NCBI GenBank assembly: GCA_002163135.1
Contig: MAAN01000005.1
Span: forward strand, 1 to 59,041
Length of the DNA: 59,041 bases
Direction: 5' to 3'
Source: Alphaproteobacteria bacterium 46_93_T64
GTDB lineage: Bacteria; Pseudomonadota; Alphaproteobacteria; Sneathiellales; Sneathiellaceae
Positions within the stretch are counted from its first letter, which is position 1. Each line of letters opens with the position of its first letter. Under the pieces are notes generated by a model. That model was not told where the DNA came from and made no database searches. It was given only the letters and a program-made list of their open reading frames with translations. Positions 27,317 through 35,480 of this stretch are shown piece after piece. Made by a program: the position numbers and the translations under genes.

Positions 27317-28429
27317 ATGAGCAAGGGTGTTGGCGTCGATTTAGAGGATGTCTGTATCCGGTTTGGTGACTTTGTCGCTGTCCGTGAAGCAAATGTGAGT
27401 ATTAAGGGCGGCGAATTCTTCTCCTTCCTCGGCCCATCTGGGTGCGGAAAAACAACAATCTTGCGCGCTGTTTCAGGTTTTCTGGAACCCAGCGAAGGTA
27501 GAGTGATGATCGGCGGTAAGGATATGGCGGGGTTCGGACCGAACAAACGCCCCACCGCACTGATCTTCCAAAATCTGGCATTGTTCCCACTTATGAAAGT
27601 CTGGGAAAACATTACTTTTTCTCTTGAAGTTCAAGGTGTTGGTAAAGCAGCCCGCCGTAAACGTGCCGATGAGCTTCTTGAAATGATCGCCTTAACTGGC
27701 CAAGGAGATAAACTCCCCTCAGAGCTTTCCGGCGGTCAGAAACAGCGTGTTGCCATCGCCCGCGCACTCTGTGCGGAACCAGATGTGTTGCTGCTTGACG
27801 AGCCGTTATCTGCATTGGATTTGAAGCTGCGACAGCATATGCGCACCGAACTACGTGAAATTCAAAAACGCGTTGGCATTACTTTTATCTACATTACACA
27901 TGATCAGGGTGAAGCGCTTACTATGTCTGACAATGTTGCGGTGATGCGGGCCGGTATTGTTGACCAGATCTCTGACGGCCACTCAATTTACAACGACCCC
28001 GCGACACCGTTTGTTGCCTCATTTGTTGGTGAAAATAATGTATTCCGCGGAAAAGTAAAATCCATCAATGGCGACCATGCAGTCATTGACACAAACAGAT
28101 CAGGTGATCTCGTCGCAAGAATCGCAACGTCGGCTAAAGGATCCTTGAATATAGGTGATCCAGCTATGATGTTCTTGCGTCCAGAGGCGTGTAAAATTGC
28201 AACTGACACATCTGCTGCTCAAAACAGACTTACAGCTAAAGTCCTCCATGAAGAATTTGAAGGACAAATTTACAACGTGTTCCTTGAAGGCGCACAGGGC
28301 AAAGAAATTAAGATGTCATTGGTCAATGTTGGACAAGAGCGTCAATCCAAACACTCTAATGAATTGACACTGGAATATAACCCTGACCAAGCCGTTATTC
28401 TGCCGGCTGGCGAACTCGCTAGCGAATAG
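27317..28429 (+). CDS. ABC transporter ATPase (PotA-like)
   Basis: The 370-residue protein has Walker A GPSGCGKTT, Q-loop FQNLALFP, signature LSGGQKQRVAIARAL, Walker B VLLLDEPLSALD and the H-loop ITHDQGEA. A C-terminal TOBE regulatory barrel (about residues 235-365) is typical of polyamine/iron/opine importers. It energises the permeases encoded next (9-base gap, then overlapping genes). GGAG precedes the ATG. Confidence 0.95.
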   Translation: MSKGVGVDLEDVCIRFGDFVAVREANVSIKGGEFFSFLGPSGCGKTTILRAVSGFLEPSEGRVMIGGKDMAGFGPNKRPTALIFQNLALFPLMKVWENITFSLEVQGVGKAARRKRADELLEMIALTGQGDKLPSELSGGQKQRVAIARALCAEPDVLLLDEPLSALDLKLRQHMRTELREIQKRVGITFIYITHDQGEALTMSDNVAVMRAGIVDQISDGHSIYNDPATPFVASFVGENNVFRGKVKSINGDHAVIDTNRSGDLVARIATSAKGSLNIGDPAMMFLRPEACKIATDTSAAQNRLTAKVLHEEFEGQIYNVFLEGAQGKEIKMSLVNVGQERQSKHSNELTLEYNPDQAVILPAGELASE

Positions 28430-28438
28430 GGCTGAATA

Positions 28439-29371
28439 ATGAACATAGCTAATTTCTTCAGAAATTATTTCGAAAAAAATGGTATTGGGCTAGGAACTTT
28501 CCTTCTAGTCGCTGTCGTTTTCTGGGTGGTTGTCCTCATCATCCTTCCTCAACTCTCAATGCTTGATTTCTCGTTCAGGCATCATTTGCCTCCCCCTGAA
28601 ATGGGAGGGCCTAAAGATGTATATACCCTTGAACATTATGAATATCTCATTTTGGGCGCGCCAGGGGCTGACACCTCATACAATGTCGTTGATCTAGGCG
28701 TTTTTGGACGTACCTTGATGGCTGCTGTCTTTGTCACGCTGCTCAATCTGGTCATTTGTTATCCCATCGCCTACTACCTTGCGCAAACCAAAGGCGGCGG
28801 CGGATATACTCGGATTCTAGTATTACTGCTGATTATTCCATACTGGATCAACGAAATCCTGCGGGCGTTTGCTTTCAGAATTATTTTTGGTGACAGTGGC
28901 TTGATCAATGAGACGCTGCTAGTTTTTGGCCTGATAGACAATCCAGTTGATTTCATCCGAGCTAATGTGGCGCTCTACGCGGGACTTGGCTATGCCTATA
29001 TCCTGTTGATGATCTTCCCCATTTATAACGTGATTGAAAGCCTTGATCGCAATCAGATTGAAGCCGCACGTGATATGGGGGCCTCATGGACTCGTATTCA
29101 CTGGCGAGTTGTTATCCCGTATGCGAAACCGGGCATCTCCTCTGGCTGTACTATGGTGTTCATGCTGACCGCTGGCGCCTTGGCCGCCCCTCAAATTCTG
29201 GGTGGGCCATCGAGCCTTTGGTTCACGCAAATTATCTATCAATGGTTCAACCAAGGCGGAAACTGGCCTCGAGGCGCAGCCTTTGCCATCGTTCTACTTG
29301 TAACATGTGTGATTATTGTATTGTCTATGATGCGAATATTTAAAGTCAGAATGGGAGATATCGGGAAATGA
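28439..29371 (+). CDS. ABC transporter permease (PotB-like)
   Basis: The 310-residue protein has six membrane segments and the EAA loop EAARDMGASWTRIHWRVVIPYAKPGI, which contacts the ATPase. LLIIPYWINEILRAFAFRIIFGDSGLIN is typical for PotB/PotH permeases. It pairs with the next gene product to form the channel. The final codons overlap the start of the second permease gene by four bases. Confidence 0.94.
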   Translation: MNIANFFRNYFEKNGIGLGTFLLVAVVFWVVVLIILPQLSMLDFSFRHHLPPPEMGGPKDVYTLEHYEYLILGAPGADTSYNVVDLGVFGRTLMAAVFVTLLNLVICYPIAYYLAQTKGGGGYTRILVLLLIIPYWINEILRAFAFRIIFGDSGLINETLLVFGLIDNPVDFIRANVALYAGLGYAYILLMIFPIYNVIESLDRNQIEAARDMGASWTRIHWRVVIPYAKPGISSGCTMVFMLTAGALAAPQILGGPSSLWFTQIIYQWFNQGGNWPRGAAFAIVLLVTCVIIVLSMMRIFKVRMGDIGK

Positions 29372-30645
29372 AATCCGAAAACTTCCTCCTCAAATTTTTC
29401 CTGGTCGCCTATCTCGTCGTCTTCTTTGGCTACTTGCTAGGCCCACTCCTCGTTATGAGTGTCACAGCATTTAACTCGCCAAGCTTCCCCAAATTAACAC
29501 CGTGGGAATGCCTGACTTTTGAATGGTTTGATGTTTTGGCGCAGGACGAGCGTATCATTACTGGCTTAAAAAACAGTCTGATTGTCGGCTTTGGAACGGT
29601 TATCCTATCTGTTGTGATGGGCCTTGCCGGTGCATTGATGTTGACCCAAATTTGGCCAAAAATGCGGGCTACCTACTACACGATTGTGATTGCACCGATC
29701 TTGATCCCGGGTGTTGTGCTCGGTATTTCAACCTTGGTTTTTTGGGACCGTGTCAGTGTTATGTTGGGTTTTGGCAGCGGAAGCTTCTTTCAAAACGGAA
29801 TTTTCCTGACCATCTTGGGGCAATCAACCTTTATTGCTTCCTATTGTATGCTCGTTTTCGTGGCGAGACTTCAACGATTTGATACAGGCCTTACCGAAGC
29901 AGCACTAGATCTTGGCGCTTCAAACGCTCAAGCGTTTAGAAAAATCTTACTGCCTTTCATGAAGCCTGCCATTGCTTCTGCTGCTGTGTTGGCATTTCTT
30001 GCATCCTTTGAGAACTACAACACAACGACCTTTACGTTTGGCAAGTTCCCTACTCTAACGATCGAACTTGCTCAAAAGGTTCGTTACGGTATCGACCCTT
30101 CTATCTCGGCATTGGCATTTATTATCATATGCCTGACCGTGATCGGAGCACTGGCTCATGAAGTGTATCGTCGCCGGCAACAACTTGCTCTTAATAACGG
30201 CGCACCACTAAGTGCTGTAACTGGGAGTTTTCAGCTACCGAAATTCTTACGTGGTAATCCGGCTGCAATTGTACTTGTCCTGATTTCACTTGGCGGTTTC
30301 ACCACTATCTGGTTTTCTCAAGTCTATAGCCCGAAAGAATGTATTCTGGATGTGCGGGAGCAAAAACGCATCCTGCAGGATCTACGCATTCAAGATATTA
30401 AACGTAAACGTCTGGAGCAACAGAAGGCAACGCAAGGAACACAAAGCACAGCTCCTGCGAACTCTTCAACTCTTCCTCAAAGCCCAAATAAGGGTGCATT
30501 TGGCGGTGTATTTGCACCGGACAACCTGAACAAGGAAACCGGGAAGAAAGCAGTCCCTCAAAGCCCTGGCAAGGGTGCGTTTGGCGGTGTGTTTGCACCG
30601 GGTAATCTAGATAAAACCGGACCTCAGGATAAGAAGTCCGACTAA
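29368..30645 (+). CDS. ABC transporter permease (PotC-like) with unusual C-terminal extension
   Basis: Residues 1-270 are a normal PotC-type permease with six membrane segments and the EAA loop EAALDLGASNAQAFRKILLPF. The usual length is about 270-300, but this protein has 425. An extra hydrophobic segment (about 299-320, AAIVLVLISLGGFTTIWF) is followed by a charged helical piece (ILDVREQKRILQDLR...) and a Pro/Gly-rich tail. Two near-identical copies of PQSPxKGAFGGVFAPxNLxK start at residues 370 and 398. If the seventh helix spans the membrane, the tail faces the periplasm. Its role is unknown. Confidence 0.9.
   Translation: MKSENFLLKFFLVAYLVVFFGYLLGPLLVMSVTAFNSPSFPKLTPWECLTFEWFDVLAQDERIITGLKNSLIVGFGTVILSVVMGLAGALMLTQIWPKMRATYYTIVIAPILIPGVVLGISTLVFWDRVSVMLGFGSGSFFQNGIFLTILGQSTFIASYCMLVFVARLQRFDTGLTEAALDLGASNAQAFRKILLPFMKPAIASAAVLAFLASFENYNTTTFTFGKFPTLTIELAQKVRYGIDPSISALAFIIICLTVIGALAHEVYRRRQQLALNNGAPLSAVTGSFQLPKFLRGNPAAIVLVLISLGGFTTIWFSQVYSPKECILDVREQKRILQDLRIQDIKRKRLEQQKATQGTQSTAPANSSTLPQSPNKGAFGGVFAPDNLNKETGKKAVPQSPGKGAFGGVFAPGNLDKTGPQDKKSD
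30475..30618 (+). repeat. Two-copy repeat inside the permease gene
   Basis: Units starting at 30475 and 30559 (84 bases apart) encode PQSPNKGAFGGVFAPDNLNK and PQSPGKGAFGGVFAPGNLDK. Differences are partly at third codon positions, so the coding content is preserved. Confidence 0.9.
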
Positions 30646-30655
30646 TCAAAAAAAA

Positions 30656-30691
30656 GGCGCCAAGGTCCAATAACTACCTTGGCGCCTTTTT
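30656..30691. terminator. Bidirectional rho-independent terminator
   Basis: A perfect 10-bp stem GGCGCCAAGG / CCTTGGCGCC with an 11-base loop is flanked by an A-run on the left and a T-run on the right. It lies between the convergent ABC operon and the YCII gene and can serve both. Confidence 0.92.
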
Positions 30692-30703
30692 AAATTCTTA
30701 AAA

Positions 30704-31012
30704 CTACATTGACATCTCTTCGGCAACTTCAATTGTACCAATATCTAAATGTGGGCACCCCTTCGCAATCTCAACTGCAGCGTCGAAGCTATCAGCTTCT
30801 ACAACTGAATATCCAGATATAGGGTTTGAGCCGCCATTATCGGCTACACCATTGGAACTTAGTGTTTTGGACATTCCCACTGGTGCCCCCGGGTTTACCA
30901 TCGCGGCCCCAACACTTTCCATCCACGCTCCCCAACGTGCCATTAAAGCAGCACCCGCTTCTGCACTCTCTGGTTTCTCATTCCCATGATAGATATATAC
31001 AAATTTTGACAT
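30704..31012 (-). CDS. YCII-domain (DGPF-type) protein
   Basis: The 102-residue protein starts MSKFVYIYHGNEKP and carries RWGAWMESVG and a closing VEIAKGCPHLDIGTIEVAEEM. That is the pattern of YCII-like ferredoxin-fold proteins, often found next to ECF-sigma or SRPBCC genes. It is divergent from an ArsR-SRPBCC operon, and both promoters carry the same operator, so the three genes probably form one regulon. Confidence 0.82.
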   Translation of the reverse strand: MSKFVYIYHGNEKPESAEAGAALMARWGAWMESVGAAMVNPGAPVGMSKTLSSNGVADNGGSNPISGYSVVEADSFDAAVEIAKGCPHLDIGTIEVAEEMSM

Positions 31013-31040
31013 ATTCTTCTCCTGTTATAAACAATGCGGT

Positions 31041-31068
31041 TTTATAGTGAACCAATTGGTTTAGTAAA
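31041..31068 (-). promoter_or_regulatory. Promoter of YCII gene with operator in the spacer
   Basis: On the minus strand, -35 TTTACT (31063-31068) and -10 TATAAA (31041-31046) are 16 bases apart. The perfect palindrome AACCAATTGGTT (31050-31061) lies in the spacer. A near copy sits in the divergent promoter. Confidence 0.7.
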
Positions 31069-31082
31069 ACAGTTTAAATATA

Positions 31083-31111
31083 TTGTCAACCATTTGGTTA
31101 AGTGTTAATTT
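31083..31111 (+). promoter_or_regulatory. Promoter of ArsR-SRPBCC operon with operator in the spacer
   Basis: TTGTCA (31083-31088) and TAATTT (31106-31111) are 17 bases apart, with AACCATTTGGTT (31088-31099) at the -35 edge and in the spacer. It differs from the palindrome of the divergent promoter by one base. Binding here should block RNA polymerase, consistent with autorepression by the ArsR protein. Confidence 0.7.
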
Positions 31112-31188
31112 CCTTTCAGTAAGTACGGCTCAACGATGTCGTTCTCGAAACCGGGTTACATAGAGCCATATAGGAAAGACCGATACAG

Positions 31189-31509
31189 ATGGAAAATCTT
31201 GACGAAACTTTTGCAGCGCTTTGCGACGGAACACGGCGCGCCATATTGGGCAGGTTAATGCAAGGGGAAACTAGTTTGTCAGAGCTTGCCGAACCTTTCC
31301 ATATGTCACAAACAGCTGTATCCAAGCATGTGAATATCTTAAGTGACGCAGGTTTGCTGGTCGTTGAAAAACGGGGGCGCACACGTCACTGCCGACTGAA
31401 TGCAGAACCGATGAAGCAGGCGACAAGCTGGCTTACAGATTACCAAGCCTTCTGGACACAACAATTCGACAATCTGGCGCTCTATCTCGCAACTGAGGAT
31501 GATAAATAA
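31189..31509 (+). CDS. ArsR-family transcriptional repressor
   Basis: The 106-residue winged helix-turn-helix protein has FAALCDGTRRAILGRLMQGE, LSELAEPFHMSQTAVSKHVNIL as recognition helix, and the wing GLLVVEKRGRTRHCRL. There is no CVC metal-sensing motif, so this is the non-metal branch commonly paired with SRPBCC proteins. Its stop overlaps the next start (TAATG), indicating coupling. It likely binds the two CCAAnTGG-type palindromes upstream. Confidence 0.9.
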   Translation: MENLDETFAALCDGTRRAILGRLMQGETSLSELAEPFHMSQTAVSKHVNILSDAGLLVVEKRGRTRHCRLNAEPMKQATSWLTDYQAFWTQQFDNLALYLATEDDK

Positions 31510-31979
31510 TGAACTTCATGACAAGTGAGCCCGGCAACGACCCTATTGTGGTTGAGGGATATTTTCCGGCAAGTCCAGAACGTGTTTTCAATGCGTGGAC
31601 TGATCCGGATATAATTATCAAATGGTTCGGAACAGCACCTAACTCCCTGCATTCTGCAAAAATCGACTTACATCTGGGCGGAGTATGGGAGTTCATAAAA
31701 TCCAAGGACGATGCCAAAACCATTGGATTTGAAGGGCAATACCAAGAAATCAAACCGGGCGAACAATTGATTTATTCATGGTGTCATGTAATCACTCATG
31801 CAGACGGTGAACGTGATGCGTCCCCCTACTCCCGCGTTGAAGTCAATTTCAAAGCAAAAGGTAAGGGGACGTATGTACAGTTGATCCACTCAGCGGTACG
31901 ATCAGAAGACGCCCGCTTGGGTATTGGTGGCGGTTGGAATGCTTCTTTTGGTTCATTATTGGATGTATTTGCGAATTAG
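31509..31979 (+). CDS. SRPBCC / AHSA1-type START-like protein
   Basis: The 156-residue protein has the AHSA1 pattern: FPASPERVFNAWTDPDIIIKWFG, GGVWEF, IGFEGQYQEIKPGEQLIYSW and a C-terminal helix preceded by GIGGGWNASF. This is a hydrophobic-cavity fold that binds lipids or small ligands. It is coupled to the ArsR gene and divergent from the YCII gene, a recurring bacterial trio of unknown chemistry. Confidence 0.88.
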   Translation: MNFMTSEPGNDPIVVEGYFPASPERVFNAWTDPDIIIKWFGTAPNSLHSAKIDLHLGGVWEFIKSKDDAKTIGFEGQYQEIKPGEQLIYSWCHVITHADGERDASPYSRVEVNFKAKGKGTYVQLIHSAVRSEDARLGIGGGWNASFGSLLDVFAN

Positions 31980-32038
31980 TGACGAAGGCGCCACCGATTG
32001 TGGCTCCTTTATTGAGAGCATGTATCAATAACCCTGCT

Positions 32039-32737
32039 CTAAAACGCCACTCCTGCGGTTAGACCTTTCTTGTTTATTTCTCGGAGAGCTTTCGTTAGTG
32101 CGGGAATTAGCTCTCGGTGTTTTTGATGAACGAAATGATACAACAGCCTTTTCTCCACCAGCTTGCTCACGACAATTACCTTATTATCCAGTGCGGCATA
32201 CTCTATCGCATCGATCGTGAGCATAATCCCCACATCCACACGCTCATGGGAAACCATATGAACAATATCTCTTGGAGACTGCACCGTGATACCTGAGTTG
32301 CCACCTGTTCGGTTTTCTACTAACCTTTTTATAAACGGTGTTGCGAATGTGAGCGTTTGGAGATCATCCCAAGACACTGAGGTAATGTCCGAAGATTTTC
32401 GAACCACTGCAGAAACAGACACTTCGAATATAGGTTCCGGAACCATTTCCAAATTTGGAAATAAATCTTCTACGCCCTGAACTTGTGCCAGCTCTGCATC
32501 ATACTTTCCAGAATTAACTTCAAGCAGGCTTCTTTTGGATGGTTGAAAATGAAAGCTCACATCCTGGCCAATGGCCTCATAGGCGGCTTTTGCTTTCGTG
32601 GTAAGTAAACGTGCCCGATCAGTATCAATCGTAGAAATTCTGTATTCCGAAGCATCTAAAGGCTTAGTTACTACTATTAATGTCGCGAAAGCCAGTATGA
32701 CAAACGCAATTTTCTTTTCCCAACGCAAACTACTCAT
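32039..32737 (-). CDS. Periplasmic solute-binding-like protein (family 3 type)
   Basis: The 232-residue protein has a signal peptide (KKIAFVILAFATLIVVTKPLDAS) and then a single bacterial extracellular solute-binding domain of the family 3 type: EYRISTIDTDRARLLTTKAKAAYEAIG, YDAELAQVQGVEDLFPNLEMVPEPIF, HEINKKG-like end. No transporter genes adjoin. Such orphan proteins often act as sensors or scavengers. It is separated by 450 bases from the divergent GAPDH gene. Confidence 0.75.
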   Translation of the reverse strand: MSSLRWEKKIAFVILAFATLIVVTKPLDASEYRISTIDTDRARLLTTKAKAAYEAIGQDVSFHFQPSKRSLLEVNSGKYDAELAQVQGVEDLFPNLEMVPEPIFEVSVSAVVRKSSDITSVSWDDLQTLTFATPFIKRLVENRTGGNSGITVQSPRDIVHMVSHERVDVGIMLTIDAIEYAALDNKVIVVSKLVEKRLLYHFVHQKHRELIPALTKALREINKKGLTAGVAF

Positions 32738-33083
32738 ACTAACGCCTCTTTAGAAGTTCTTTTTATATCAGGATATTACTTATATAATTGAATATTATCT
32801 ACCCTGTAATCATCTGTTTAATATAATTTTTGTTACAGTTGTTACGGTACCACCGAAACTGAACACAGAATTGAATGCGCATTTCGTTTTATTCAGTACG
32901 GATCTATAGCGGAGGCAACTCAAAGAAATACGAGAACAGAAAAAATCAATGAGCGACCTCATATTCGTGTTTTTCATCCTGTGTTTCTAAACTAAATTCT
33001 TCTAATCCAACTAGTTTCTAAAGGAGGAAAATTTAGGGTTTCCATATGGTGTAAGTTTGGCTATTTTCTGGATCAAATTCAGA

Positions 33084-33159
33084 AGCCACCTAGGTCGTGC
33101 CATACAGGGCAGGCTACTTCAGTAGCATCGGTCCAGCACCAACAAGGTGGCTATTAGCC
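33084..33159 (+). ncRNA. Structured 5' leader of GAPDH gene, candidate riboswitch or cis-regulator
   Basis: A closing stem AGCCACCT (33084-33091) / AGGTGGCT (33145-33152) encloses at least two smaller stems: TGCC/GGCA around 33098-33111 and GCTAC/GTAGC around 33113-33126. The 3' strand of the closing stem overlaps an alternative hairpin GGCT-att-AGCC (33149-33159) just before the ribosome site. Mutually exclusive folding like this is typical of a cis-regulatory switch. I know no named RNA family with this layout. Confidence 0.45.
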
Positions 33160-33190
33160 ATAAGCTATAAAGATCACAGGATATTTGAGT

Positions 33191-34630
33191 ATGATGAATT
33201 CAAGCGCCGAGCACTTTGACAAGTGGAAAGTACAACAAAGTTCGGCCGAACAGATGATTCCACTGGTTGGACAGCTATACCGTGATAACGGTGTTACAAT
33301 CAGGATCTTCGGTCGCCGTATTCTGAACAACAACACAATCGATATCATTAAAGCCCATCGTTATGCCCTTCAGATGGTTGGCGAAGAGCTTGATATCAGC
33401 AAAAGCCTCGAGTTGGTTCAAACCATGACCACTATGAATTTGGCTCCGGCTCGTGTCGATCTGGGAAAATTTTGCCACAAATTTATGCAAGAAGGCGGTA
33501 CAGCCGAAGCTTTTCTGAATGATCAACTGGAAAGTATCAACACTGGTAAGAGCAGTATCCTCGAAGAGCCCCAAGACATTGTGCTTTACGGCTTTGGCCG
33601 CATTGGTCGCCTGCTAGCGCGCATGATGATCGATCGTGTTGGCTCCGGCAATAAGATGCGGTTGCGTGCCATTGTAGTTCGTGGCGGCAAAGACGGCGAT
33701 TTGAAGAAACGCGCGAGCCTGCTACGTCGCGACTCAATCCACGGCGCCTTTAACGGCACCATCCAAGTGGATGAAGAAGAAAGCGCCATTATTGCAAATG
33801 GTGTTTATATCAAAGTCATTTACGCAAACTCACCTGCCGAGGTGGATTACACAAAATATGGCATCAACAATGCTCTGGTTGTGGACAATACGGGCATGTG
33901 GCGCGATGAAGAAGGCCTGAGCCAACACATCAAATGTCCGGGAGCTTCGAAAGTGCTTCTTACCGCCCCTGGTAAAGGCGATATCAAGAACATTGTATAT
34001 GGCGTAAACCATAGCGACATTGAAGCTTCTGATACCATCCTGAGTGCAGCATCCTGCACAACTAATGCCATCACGCCGGTATTGAAAGCCATCATTGATG
34101 AGTATGGGGTTAAAAACGGACACGTAGAGACCATCCATTCTTATACTAACGATCAAAACTTGATCGATAACTTCCACAGTGGTGACCGTCGCGGCCGCAG
34201 CGCCCCGCTTAACATGGTGCTCACCAGCACAGGTGCCGCCAGCGCCGTTGCAAAATGCCTTCCAGAAATGAAGGACAAACTGACAGGTAATTCCGTCCGA
34301 GTTCCAACACCAAACGTTTCCATGGCGATCATGAACCTCAATCTGAAACGCGAAACCAACATTGAGGAGGTCAACACATACCTTCGAAATGTAGCTCTGT
34401 ATTCTCCGATGCAAGATCAAATTGATTACACATCGTCCACAGAACTGGTTTCCAGTGACATGGTGGGCTCCACCCACGCAGGTGTAGTGGATTCACAGGC
34501 AACCATTGTTGATGGTGATCGCATGGTGCTTTATGTCTGGTATGATAACGAGTCCGGTTACAGCACTCAGGTGATCCGTATGATGCAGGAAATTGCCGGT
34601 ATTAAAATGCCAACGGTTCCTTCTGAATAA
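33191..34630 (+). CDS. gap: Glyceraldehyde-3-phosphate dehydrogenase, long form
   Basis: The 479-residue protein has a helical N-terminal extension of about 125 residues before the dehydrogenase proper. The GAPDH part begins with the NAD site LYGFGRIGRLLARM, has the catalytic Cys289 in SAASCTTNAITPVLK, and then TIHSYTNDQN, RRGRSAPLNMVLTSTGAA and VWYDNESGYSTQVI. The long-form enzyme occurs in some proteobacteria beside or instead of GapA. It oxidises glyceraldehyde-3-phosphate with NAD(P) and phosphate. ATG 33191 follows AGGA. A structured leader and a hairpin terminator bracket the gene. Confidence 0.93.
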   Translation: MMNSSAEHFDKWKVQQSSAEQMIPLVGQLYRDNGVTIRIFGRRILNNNTIDIIKAHRYALQMVGEELDISKSLELVQTMTTMNLAPARVDLGKFCHKFMQEGGTAEAFLNDQLESINTGKSSILEEPQDIVLYGFGRIGRLLARMMIDRVGSGNKMRLRAIVVRGGKDGDLKKRASLLRRDSIHGAFNGTIQVDEEESAIIANGVYIKVIYANSPAEVDYTKYGINNALVVDNTGMWRDEEGLSQHIKCPGASKVLLTAPGKGDIKNIVYGVNHSDIEASDTILSAASCTTNAITPVLKAIIDEYGVKNGHVETIHSYTNDQNLIDNFHSGDRRGRSAPLNMVLTSTGAASAVAKCLPEMKDKLTGNSVRVPTPNVSMAIMNLNLKRETNIEEVNTYLRNVALYSPMQDQIDYTSSTELVSSDMVGSTHAGVVDSQATIVDGDRMVLYVWYDNESGYSTQVIRMMQEIAGIKMPTVPSE

Positions 34631-34686
34631 TTACAAAGAAGCGATTTCGAGGCGACGTATTTCTTCGCCTCGAAGTTTCTTTGTAA
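34631..34686 (+). terminator. Terminator-like long hairpin after gap
   Basis: Starting at the base after the stop codon, TTACAAAGAA...TTTCGAGGCGA pairs with TCGCCTCGAA...TTCTTTGTAA, with one small internal loop. The T-rich 3' arm (TTTCTTTG) can serve as the U-tract. It also faces the convergent SDR gene. Confidence 0.7.
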
Positions 34687-34708
34687 AGTGATAGAAGTAT
34701 ATCGTTTC

Positions 34709-35449
34709 TTAGCGTGGCAACATCTGGCTTGCACGTTTTTCAACCGCTTTTGGATCGCCAAGCAGCCCCGCATGTAGCTCTTTTGCTGTCGCATCAGGAT
34801 AGATTTCCTCCTCCCCGTTTTCGAGACCTTCCAATACGGTTCTGGCCACAGAGTCAGGATCTGCTCGATCCATAGGGAAATGTGCCCCCATATCCGTTTC
34901 TACAGGACCAGGGTAGACACCAACGACATGAGTTCCATTGGCCGCCAATTCAGCACGCACACCTTGAGTTAAAGAATGAACGGCGGCTTTTGCGGCGCAA
35001 TAAGATCCGAGTATTGGAAAATTCACATGACCGATAATGGACGACATATTGACGATTGCACCTCCTCCATTGGCGGCAAGAATTGGGGCGAAGGCGCGTG
35101 TCATGTTCAGTGTCCCGAAATAATTGACTTCCATCTCATAGCGGGATGCCATTGGATCCTCTGCAGCGATTAAACCTTTGAACATGGCGACGCCGGCATT
35201 ATTGATCAGAATATCCACATCAGCGCATGCCGCAACGGCTCTTTCGATCATTTCAGGTTTAGTGACATCCAATTGGACGGAAACAACCCTGTCATCGCTG
35301 CTGGCAATCAAATCAACTATAGTGTTTGTATTCCGTACTGCTGCGTAAACTTTCTTCGCGCCCGCCTTCAATAATTCTTCGACGAAAGCCCGGCCAATAC
35401 CTCGATTTGCGCCTGTGACGAAGGCAATTTTTCCGCTAACTTTACTCAT
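34709..35449 (-). CDS. Short-chain dehydrogenase/reductase
   Basis: The 246-residue classical SDR has the nucleotide motif TGANRGIG, the NNAG motif (DILINNAGVAMF), catalytic Ser in VNMSSIIGH, the YCAAK motif (YxxxK) and the PGPVETDMG segment. It oxidises or reduces a hydroxyl/carbonyl with NAD(P). It is the second gene after the alpha/beta hydrolase (31 bases), so both are probably made from the palindrome-controlled promoter near 36.5 kb. Confidence 0.93.
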   Translation of the reverse strand: MSKVSGKIAFVTGANRGIGRAFVEELLKAGAKKVYAAVRNTNTIVDLIASSDDRVVSVQLDVTKPEMIERAVAACADVDILINNAGVAMFKGLIAAEDPMASRYEMEVNYFGTLNMTRAFAPILAANGGGAIVNMSSIIGHVNFPILGSYCAAKAAVHSLTQGVRAELAANGTHVVGVYPGPVETDMGAHFPMDRADPDSVARTVLEGLENGEEEIYPDATAKELHAGLLGDPKAVEKRASQMLPR

Positions 35450-35480
35450 ACTGATATCTCCTGAAAATAGTTTTAGAATT

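Noticed and set aside
33084-33152. tRNA-like gene in the GAPDH leader
   Set aside because: The cloverleaf outline lacks a T-arm GTTCRAAY, a 7-base anticodon loop and a CCA end.
33830-34477. Long minus-strand frame opposite gap
   Set aside because: Shadow of a highly conserved gene; the GAPDH motifs decide the coding strand.
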